Shown here: positions 55,627 to 64,000 of the stretch, piece after piece
Numbering within the stretch: the first letter of the stretch is position 1
Layout of the letters: the number at the start of each line of letters is the position of its first letter
Assembly: GCA_963556145.1 (NCBI GenBank)
Contig: OY744466.1
Location: 62,001-126,000 of the forward strand
Length of the DNA stretch: 64,000 nucleotides
Source of the DNA: Hygrocybe punicea
Taxonomy: Eukaryota > Basidiomycota > Agaricomycetes > Agaricales > Hygrophoraceae
Direction of reading: 5' to 3'
The notes under the pieces: generated by a model
Told to the model about the DNA's origin: nothing
The model's database searches: none
What the model saw: the letters and a program-made list of their open reading frames with translations, nothing else
Made by a program: the position numbers and the translations under genes

Positions 55627-58600
55627 ATGGACGCGATATCCAACGACTTTTCACGCTTGTCTGTTGGCGATGTACATGCCCCCACCGAACCTTCCACTCC
55701 TTCACGCTTGTCTGTTGGCGATCTACATGCCTCCGCCGAACCTTCCACCACTCCTGCCCTTAGAAAGGTATCGCAGGAGCGCGATGGCTTCACCGATGAC
55801 GATCACAAGCTACTCGATGCAAAGATCGAGAAAGCATTTAGCGCATTCCGGGAATTCAATAAGGAACCTGATTTGCCTACACTCCTCTCACAAATTACTA
55901 TGGACAAGAGGCTCACTACGCTCACAAATGACGAAGCGGAGGAACTGCTTGATCGTGAGCCGTCCATCGCAGAGATATTAAGGAACGCTTGGCAAGCAAA
56001 GTCGTTCAAGGCAGTACGACGAATAGGTGTGTTTGCCGTACCATAACTTGCTAACGTTGAGCTCCTAGGCTCAACACTACACAGACCTTCTCTGGCCGGA
56101 TGCTCCCAGTGTCTCTCGTAGGAGTCTGCCACCCACCGCAGACAGAGAGGTCACAAGTGAGCATTGACATACTTTTGAACATTCCTTGATGATAAGATTA
56201 TTCTGGTCTAGAACAAGGTATTGGAATCCCTCTTCGGAGAAGTCGAGTTGCCTAACATATCTGTGCGATGCAGTGCTCGGCAGAGCGTGGGATAACCTCT
56301 ATATCGGCGATCTTCACGTCCTGATGCTCAACAACATTTGTGCCTTGAATAAAGCGGAACTCTACGGAAATCAAATTTCCATCATACAGAGCTCCGGCTA
56401 TGGCAAGTCACGTATGGTGCACGAACAAGCAAAATTAGTTTTCACTATTCCATTCAACCTTCGACCCGCCCTTGATGATCGAGGTGAGTTGTTCATTGAC
56501 TCAATTTCGTCTTGCGAGTCTTAATCTTCCAATAGATCTCGCCTTTCCACCGGCTGACGATACCATCCGTAACTGTCTCACTCGCGTTCTTGACCTGAAC
56601 GGGGTCACCAATATGTACCTTCGATTTTTCATATCCTTGTTTGAAGGTATTCGAAGCAAACTGGAGAAACATAAACCAACGTTTGCGAATTCCCGTATGT
56701 TCGCGGCTTGGTGGTCGACACAACTAGTTGAGATTCGTCAGGAACTTTATTCTCGTGTGGCCAACGACACTGGGAAAGACATGTTTACAAAGGTGCGTGA
56801 AGAAGCATGTCATAGAAACGGGTCTCATCATCGGTGCAGACCGATAACCCCCGTCAATCTACTAGTAGAGATCAAAATATATATGAGGTCGAGCAAACTG
56901 CCCTGGAAAATCGAGCCAGGGGTGAATTGGGAAGACTTTTGAGGCAGCTGCGAGCGTCGTATAGCGGAAAACCCGAATACGCAATTGAAATGGTCATATA
57001 TTTCGACGAAGCTCATTCATTGACACCACACAAACCACAAAACGAAACCCAGAAGACGTTATATGATGTCTTATGCTCCGTCATAAATGTTTTTTTGAAG
57101 TTCCCTGTGTTTGCCATATTCCTCTCCACAAATAGTGATTTGGCCGAATTTGCCACGCCTCGAAACCTCGCCAGGTCGGCTCGCATCCGCGAAGGTCAAG
57201 CAATGATTCATGCTCCGATTACCGAGACGCCCTTTGACTGCTACCCTGATATGCTGATCAGGCCGGAAACAATGTCTCTCGCAGAGACTACCAGCGTAGA
57301 GTACTTAGCTCGATTTGGGAGGCCGTTGTGAGTGTAACTGTACCTTCCTTCCCAAAGTTTTTCCTTCTGTCTGACTCCCATGTAGGTTTTGGACAATGAT
57401 ACAGGCTGCCGGATTGAAAAAAGATTCTGTTTGCCTTCAGGTTATGGAACTCGCGCAGGCGAAGCTTTTGGGCACGCACGATATCAAAATCCAGTTTCCT
57501 GCGGTGTCACCCAAGGCGAAATTGGCTGTGGTGGACTGCATTTTGATGCTAGATTTCGAAGTCCGGCGAGAAAATGTTCAATTGACTGAGGCCTCCTTGG
57601 TTGCAAGCCATATGCGGACTGCCTTTTCCGTTCCGAAAGACCTTGTGTACCTGCGATCGGGGTATCCGTCGGAGCCTATCATAGCAGAAGCTGCTTGCAG
57701 ACAACTTGCGTCCTGGACCGAGCAAAAGCCGAACGCGTTCCTCGAGATTGTCAACGAGAATATCACATCCGGGCTGCTGAATTATGGCGAGATGGGTGAA
57801 CTCGCAGGGCGTGCACTCATATGGGATGCCTACCGGCGCGCCGTACGACATGAGCACCTTACTGCTCAGGACAGTATCAACTATAGCGCTGGATGTCTCT
57901 TGACCACCTTCATAGAAATGCTGTTTGCCGAACCCCACGCGACGATCATCCTTGATTCCCGACCCGACAATCGTAACCGAGGCCCAAACGTTGATCTCCA
58001 ACCTCAGAAACTTCGGGAGGCCTTTCAGGGTGCGAAAATACGCTTCACACACTTCGGGAAAATGGCGGATGACAGTGGTACGACGACGTACTCCGCCTGG
58101 GCAGCGTTCATGAGGAGCATGGTTATTACATGCCGCAGTGGGCAACCAACGCTTGATTGTGTGATTCCCATACTTCTTTGGGACAAAAAACTCTGCGAGT
58201 GGGTTATGTCGGGTATTCTTGTGCAATTTAAGCGGCGCAAGCACGGAGGAAACTACTTCATCGACGAGAAAGACGTTGGCTTCTTCCCCAAGGCAAACTG
58301 CTCAGGCTGTCCAAATCATAAGCCCGAACCTCACCCGGATTCACGTCCCTACATCACTCTAATTATGGAGGTTGGTGTGCAAACCTCAATACCGGAAAAT
58401 GCAGTCACGAAAACCAAAAGCTCATCCTCGCAGAGGAAGCCTGCTACTACGCAAAATATCGCATCCAAAAAACCTGCTCACAGCCCAGCGGCACAACTCA
58501 CGACGCCTGTGAAAAGATTCACTCAAACTATAATCAGTACCCCGTCTAAAGTTGTCATCCCGAAATCAGGTACTCATCATCACCCTCGTCCTGACCATCC

Positions 58601-58895
58601 ACGTTACAGCATCAAAGCCTATGGTTGTTCCCCGACTGTGTACCGAGGAATCCTCGAAGAGCAAAGGGCAAGTTTTGCGCTTTTACTGCGCTCTCGTGAT
58701 TTTCTGGGAGAACACGCTCGGGGAGATGATGCTTCCATCGCCGCTCTCCGAAAAATGAAACCGTTCTGGAGTCGAGGCGCAAATTGCTATCATTGGATTG
58801 ATTGTCCTGAACTCAGCGGTGTACAAGTCCAGTCTGAGGCTCAGGAAGGAGTCTTCCTGTCAGACGTGGAAGACGAGGAAGATGGTTTTTCTTAG
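55627..58895 (+). CDS. P-loop NTPase with PD-(D/E)xK-like nuclease domain (CR/transposon type)
   Basis: The N-terminal exon holds a 17-residue duplicated SRLSVGD(V/L)HA..EPST segment. The NTPase follows, with Walker A SSGYGKSRM (about 56388-56415), Walker B VIYFDEAHSL (about 56993-57022) and a sensor-like FLSTNSDLAEFA. The large last exon (57397-58895) contains GELAGRALIWDAYRRA, then THFGKMADDS, an Asp in LDCVIPILL and a GILVQFK motif, the order expected for a REase-superfamily nuclease (E..D..QxK). A basic Ser/Thr/Pro linker and an acidic tail end it. Introns of 45-62 nt keep the frame; one 6-nt exon near 56210 is uncertain. No stop or frameshift was found, so the gene looks intact. Similar NTPase-nuclease proteins are known as transposon proteins and as relatives of Crinkler effectors. 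With TIRs around it, a transposition role is the more likely reading here. Confidence 0.7.
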
Positions 58896-59069
58896 CGAAG
58901 CCGAAAGAGGGCACCTTATCTTGGGCAACCATCAAAAACTTGTATTTTTAGTTTGATTAAGGCAGCGAACGTCGAAATAAATAATTTATTGCAATTTTCA
59001 TAAATAATGACACCTAGTAACGTTGTCAGCTATAGATACGAGGGCATGAGACAGGAGGAATAGACGAAC

Positions 59070-61052
59070 CTAGATCGTGTCGAAGTGGAGGTTGGCGCCT
59101 GGGAACTCGGGCTTGATGACGCTGTCCCAGAGCCAGAACATTGGGGTGCAGTAAGTGACGTCGGACGATTCGGTAGGACCAGCCCACTGGTAAGTTGGAG
59201 ACCGAACTCGTTATCGGCACCGGCGACTTCGGCCCCAGAGTCCCCGCCTTTGGAGAAAGAACCGGAGTCGTTATCGTACGGATAGACAGCTGCTTCGATG
59301 GAGTCGAAGCTGCCGAGGATGCCATAGTGGCGCACGTGAGACTCGAACCCGTTAAGACGACCAATCGTCGTGCGGGTAGTGTGACCGTTCTTGATGACGT
59401 ATCGCACTGGATCACCGTTCAAGTCCTGACTGTTGGGCTGCTTGATCTGAGCGGCGGTGAGAATGCGTTGGAGCTTGTAAAGACGATCGTCGGGGTAGTC
59501 GAACTCGGAAGGCGCGTCATCTCGAGGGTACATTCTCGACATGAACTCGCCGGCCTCGATTTTGGTGCCTAGAATATGAACAGTTAGATTGTGCACCTTT
59601 AGTTAGGCCAGGTCAGCACGCTCCTAAATCAATCACATCCCCTTTGAAATTCGCCGCAAACTTCCTGTCGTCGAGCTTGATGACGCAGACATCTTTGGTG
59701 TAGCCGTAGGGGGCATTGCTGCCAGTGATTGGAGGGGCCCAGACGACGTGGCCAATGACCCGGTTGTTCACATCCGACCACTCGTCCTTCTTCATCGTGG
59801 TAAAGAACGCCTTGAGGGCCTCGATCGCCTCGATCGTGCTCTCGATGTTGGCTTCGGTGGCCGCCAGACCAGGATCGGCCTTCTTCCTCTGTGCCGTAGC
59901 GCGCTTCTTCAGGAAGGTGACGGTGTTGTTCAGGTTGCCGATTTTGGCCTTGATGGATGCCAGGAAGTCCTCAAAGGCTCGGGTGCCCATCAGGACGACC
60001 TTTTTCTTGCGCGCAGCGGCTGGGTAGGTGTAGTTAGAACTGCGCTCATATTTGGCGAGAAAACGAACGTACAGACGTGTTTGTAAGGTTTGTTGCCTTC
60101 CTCCGCGGGGAACAGAACATGGCGTGCCGTGACGCCGTAGAGGTCGTTACTGATTCAGAAGTAGAATCCCAGGGTCCCCTGCCTGTGCATAGTCTTCAGG
60201 CCTGCGATGGGCAGGCTGAGGGACGTGGTGACGCAATCCATGACGTCCTTGAGGTGATGGTCATTGTCCACGGGTGCGAACAGCTCAGAGCCGGCGAGCG
60301 GATGGACTACCGATTCGCGATACGCCACTTCGAGGCCGTCAACCTTGTGCTGCTTGAGGAGTTCGAGGATGTCCTGAGAGGAGTTGAACGCGGCCTCGCC
60401 GGTGGTGGTGTCTGGCAGCACTCCAACCCAGATAGTAACGCGAGTGGTAACTGGCTTTCTGCCACCGTCCTCGTTCTGCTCATCCCACCCAAAGCGGGCG
60501 AGTTCGACGGAGGTGTGCTGGATTTGTTGCTTGTCGAGAAGTTTCACAACCTTGGAACGAGTGTCAGTCCGCAGAATGCTACGCTCCGAGAAGATCACGT
60601 ACCTCCTCACGAATCGTGTTCCAAAGGTTGTCCTTGCTAAGTTTGCTGTGATCGTAGACAGGGAGAAGCTGCATAACGCGAAGGTTGTACTCTGGCCCTG
60701 TAGGAGGCGTGAAGACATCCGTAGACGTCCTGTAGACGAGCTTAGGGCCAGGTCGTCTGTTGCCGCTGAGACCAAAGTAATAAAGGAGCCTCTCGAGCTT
60801 TGAGACTTCGTGTACGGAGTCGTAGGTAGTGTCGCTAGAGGAATCGGCGACCTGGAAGATCTTGGCACGCTTGGATTCGCCGGACTCAGAACCGGACGAG
60901 AGACGCTTGTACACCTCATCGCATTCGTCGTCGAAGGCTTGGGAATGGACATGGCCGTACCATTTATCGACTAGAAGGGTATACGAGCAGGTCAGTACAG
61001 AAGAAAGCCAATAAAACGTAAAAGAACTCGCTTGATTCGAAAATTTGATCAT
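59070..61052 (-). pseudogene. Trypsin-like (GDSG) protease-like gene, broken
   Basis: The product has WNTIREE..VVKLLDKQ, then VTIWVGVLP, PLAGSELFAPVDN and GTLGFYF, a catalytic-type His in TARHVLF, a long helical segment (NLNNTVTFLKKRA), YTKDVCVIKLDD, and the serine motif FSKGGDSG at about 59235-59248. The C-terminus is TPMFWLWDSVIKPEFPGANL. It matches a GDSG-containing family I know from mushroom genomes. Two defects: an in-frame TGA at 60155-60157, between GFYF and the His motif, and a one-base frame change near 59186 that separates the GDSG part from the WLWD end. The start within the inverted repeat (61052) is a guess. Its partner gene on the other arm looks intact. Confidence 0.6.
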
Positions 61053-61083
61053 ACGAAGGGTTTTCCTCATCAGGAAAACCCTT

Positions 61084-61699
61084 CATATGCGAAGTGAGGC
61101 TGCGACCGGCCTCGAAAACGATCCGGTCACCCGTGACGGATTTAAGGGGATGGGTCACGTTCGGCCCCAGGGCTCGAACTCGACTGGAGACCCCGGAGAC
61201 CCTACGATCGTGGATCTCGTTGATCTCCCCCACGTTAAACGCGCGTGCACGGGCCCCAACACAGGCACCAACTCGACGACAACGCAAGTCGGGATAACGA
61301 AAGCTCTCCTCCCCCCCCAAAACCAAGCTGGGGGAGCGAGACTGGGAAAAAAGGACTGGCCCACTCACCTGTGAAGCCCAACTAACGCCTCCTATTAGAG
61401 GTGGACAAGGGTCTGTGTCCCTCTCTAAGTTGAGGGGTTTAGGGTGCGGTAGGGCCTCCTCCTATATTTCTCAGGTAGAGTGGGGGTAATATAGAGCGTA
61501 GTTTTGGTCTCTGTTTGTAGTCATTGTGGTTGCCATCAGCAACCATACCTGAGCTCATCGTGTCAGGCGATGAGCTCGACTTTTTCACTAAATCTTGAGA
61601 TATACCGGGCAGCAAATTTAAAGAATGAAATTAATCAAACATAGTAGCACATATATATATATATATGAATTCAAATTGCTTTGTGCTACGTATAACCCA
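61084..61699. other. No gene recognised
   Basis: Short frames only. An (AT)n tract lies at about 61650-61667. Nothing else noted. Confidence 0.5.
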
Positions 61700-63696
61700 C
61701 TAGTCACTGTCATCAGTGGAGTCATTGTCGGATGACTTGACAATCTTCCTCTTCTTCCTGGCCACCATGCTTGACTTGGAGGGCCCGGCCTTCTGCTTCC
61801 CAGTGCGACAAGGCAGTATATTTTCATCATCTTCATCGTCAGACAAATTCTTTCGTTTACGAGACTTTCCCTTGTCTGATCGTTCACAGCGCGGCTTTCC
61901 GATGACCTCTCCGTTCCCTTGACGGTTTTTGATATCGTTCAGGTGCGCTTGAAGTTGATGCTTGTCTAGTTTGGTCCATTTGCACTCCCCACATTTCAAG
62001 GCATCACGGAGCCTGCAAATGTCAGTCATTGTGCCAATATGTGACGGATTGACAAATTTCTCATATGTCCACCCCACCAGTTTGACCTTGTAGCGCTCAA
62101 CAATGGCCGTGTCGTAGTTAGCATAGTTCATGTCAACTTTTTTCGAACCTGTTGCCATACCTGTGTGATGTGGAAGTCAGAGCTCTACAATACAAGTGTT
62201 GGAATACTTACGAAGGCCAGTGAGTATCATCTTGGTGCATTCCTTCCGAACGGATGCCAGAGTATCATGGTCAACAGTATCTGTCACGTACGTCGGCCGA
62301 CAACGACATTATATGACTCAGAGCAACACTTACTTTTTTCCCTTGCACAAGCCCACTGTTCGAACATTCGCGTAATGTCCAATGGATCCAAGTTCAATGT
62401 TTCCCGCATGAAAATGTCGCACTCGGCAGTCCCAAACCAAGCCGGTTTTGCCGCATCATCAACATGGCCACGGCTCAGGAAGAAAAAGGCATATATTCCC
62501 GTGCACTCTGACAGACTATCAAGCTAATGATTCGGATTTATCAGCTGAGTAATACAAGATGAAATACTAATGTCGCCCTAACCTCAGAAGTAATGTTTTC
62601 AACTGTGAAGCGGATATCCTGTGCGGCGGCACGATTCGAGGGTCAACTTCTTTTCAGGTCGCGATACTTCAAAACTTCATCTTTCAGGCGTTTCTGTTCT
62701 TCGGGGGAGAGATTTTTGTAGGCGTCATCTTCATTGGCCATCCTCTTGAGCTCTGCTAACTTCAGTTTTTCACCCGTTGGTAAACCTGGTATTAGTGATT
62801 AGCAAGTAAGTACTATGCTTTAGCGTCAAGAACTCACTCTCGTTCACTTCCATAGCTTTGAAGTGTGCAATCACATTGGGCAGGGTAGGTGCGTGGGTTT
62901 TTTTGTATGTTGTAACAGGATTGATAAGCTTCTTCACGAATTCTGGTTTGATGTTGTGCTCATCAGCAATCTCCTTCACCTTGACATCCAGCGCTTCAAG
63001 GTATTTGTCTACATCCTGCATGAGAAGAGCCCGGCTGGCGCTCTTGCTCTCAGCTGCCAGTTTGCACGATGCCAACTGTGCCTTGGTGAGTTTTCGTTTC
63101 GGCCTGGATCGGGCAGGTATGACATCCCGCGTTGGGTTCCTCATAGCCCAATTGTTGTCCCTTGGTGCGTCCTCATGACTTTGATTTTCTTGTGTCTCGC
63201 TGGTTCCTCCTGGTGCAGTTGCTGGAGTGGGGTCTCCGCTGCTCTCTGCCAGAGCTGGGTCTCCACCATTTGTGGTGCTGACAGCTGGAGCCAGGTCCAC
63301 GCTATTCGTCGTGCTTGCTTGCGTCGTGCTTGCCACTGGAGCTGGATCTCCACTATTCGTTGGGCTCACCACTAGAGTCAGGTCCCCACCAGCCAGGTCT
63401 CCACCATTTGGCGCTTGACCATTCATCATGCCGCCATCTCTGGCGCTCACAGGGCCTGGGTCCACACTATTTGCCGTGCTTGCCGCTGAAGCCAGGCCCC
63501 CACCATTTGCCATGCCCCCTGCTGGATTCAGGTCTCCACCATTCGTCGCTGGGTCTCCGCTGTTTGTTGTGGGTTGGTCTCCGCTGTTTGTTGTGGGTTT
63601 GTCTCCGCCATTCGTCGCTGGAAGGTCTCCACTGCTTGTCACTGGAGCTGGGTCTGTGGTATTAATTGCTGGAGTAGGGTTGCCGCTGTTCATCAC
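61700..63696 (-). pseudogene. HMG-box-like transposon-associated protein with an in-frame stop
   Basis: Five exons: 63696-62838, 62785-62583, 62523-62334, 62280-62212 and 62160-61700, all with GT-AG introns of about 50-60 nt. The N-terminus is a Thr/Asn/Gly/Asp/Pro repeat (units of about 11 residues such as TNSGDPAPV). Then come RPKRKLTKAQ, a helical segment (DVDKYLEALDVKVKEIADEH) and an HMG-box-like part (IAHFKAMEVNES, LPTGEKLKLAELKRM, LSPEEQKRLKDEV). Next are FTVENI, FFLSRGHVDD, MNYANYDTAIVERYKVKLVGW and FVNPSHIGTMTDI, and an acidic/basic tail. The family is widely duplicated in mushroom genomes, and I recognise the sequence style but not a function. One TGA at 62643-62645 interrupts exon 2 (after DLKRS), although coding similarity continues in the same frame. 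It is therefore either a pseudogene or a sequencing error. Confidence 0.65.
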
Positions 63697-64000
63697 AGAT
63701 TTATGGTCTCTGACTGGGTTGTGGTTCGTTGATTTGGGGGGATTACTTAGGCTAGTGAGTATTTATTTATTCTTAGAACACAGCGTCCCTAATTTACACT
63801 GACAAGCGAGACGAACATGTCCATACCATACTTGGCCAAATTTGCCGATTTTCTTTTGGGGTAGGTCTCCGATGCCGTTTGATGTTCACTCAGCAACAAC
63901 CGACGGGAATTTCCAGCATACTTTTCCTTTTTCAAATAACCTTACCAACTGCTACTTCTCTCTCTCCCCACGACAATCGGTTCTGTCCTGCTATGAAAAA
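63697..64000. other. Upstream region, no gene
   Basis: No frame or repeat of note. It could contain the promoter of the minus-strand gene. Confidence 0.5.

Larger units (their letters stand above)
55543..61083. mobile_element. 5541-bp TIR element with NTPase-nuclease and GDSG genes
   Basis: 43-bp terminal inverted repeats at 55543-55585 and 61041-61083 differ at only two positions. Each begins with a built-in hairpin (AAGGGTTTTCC / GGAAAACCCTT). Both genes start within about 45 bp of an inverted repeat or inside it, and converge in the middle. No clean target duplication is visible: the flanks are CATGC on the left and CATATGC on the right. P-loop NTPase plus REase-fold proteins of this type have been proposed as transposon proteins ancestral to Crinkler-type effectors, which fits this layout. 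Confidence 0.85.

Noticed and set aside
57549..58244. 231-aa minus-strand frame
   Set aside because: Antisense shadow of the nuclease exon of the NTPase-nuclease gene.

Overview
The window looks like a gene-poor, transposon-rich stretch of an Agaricomycete (mushroom-forming basidiomycete) genome. The evidence is the very short introns (mostly 50-65 nt, GT..AG, often with a CTRAY branch point), several protein families I know only as expanded families in such fungi, and one broken housekeeping gene of basidiomycete type (Ypp1). No tRNA, rRNA or CRISPR array was seen. All identifications are by eye; no database search was run.

Layout. 1-10.9 kb: no convincing gene. It holds minisatellites, a purine-rich duplication, three fold-back (hairpin) elements and a dispersed repeat full of GATCGAGC-type palindromes. 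10.9-12.9 kb (minus strand): a zinc-finger protein whose N-terminus copies the histone H3 tail, and next to it a TET/JBP-type 2-oxoglutarate dioxygenase. 13.16-14.18 kb: a small terminal-inverted-repeat element with an exact 8-bp target duplication. 14.9-26.3 kb (plus strand): an unknown 431-aa protein, a many-exon protein with acidic/basic and coiled-coil-like parts, a BAH-PHD chromatin-reader-like protein, and a very large protein with an N-terminal Ulp1-type cysteine protease. A 146-bp minisatellite and a precise terminus ending in CAGGCATATATA follow. The segment 18603-28692 is repeated head to tail at 28693-37775 with one base difference, and a 200-N gap in the first copy is flanked by the same sequence on both sides. 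37.8-45.7 kb: a broken Ypp1 gene and large satellites. 45.7-47.9 kb: a 5'-truncated third copy of the large element. 47.9-52.6 kb: a diverged relative in which the Ulp1-type gene and the BAH-PHD gene are transcribed divergently. 53-54.4 kb: second copy of the palindromic repeat. 55.5-61.1 kb: a 5.5-kb element with 43-bp terminal inverted repeats carrying an intact P-loop NTPase plus PD-(D/E)xK-like nuclease gene and a broken GDSG-type protease-like gene. 61.7-63.7 kb: an HMG-box-like transposon-associated gene with one in-frame stop.

How it may fit together. The strongest idea is that 10.9-28.7 kb is one large mobile element, or a nest of related ones, with a chromatin toolkit: an H3-tail mimic, a DNA-base dioxygenase, an H3-reader-type BAH-PHD protein and a SUMO-protease-like giant protein. 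Linkage of TET/JBP genes to KDZ transposons in basidiomycetes is established knowledge. I see no KDZ transposase here, and the full combination, including the H3-tail mimic, is one I do not know as a described system. The left boundary is not defined, so joint mobilisation of all genes is inference.
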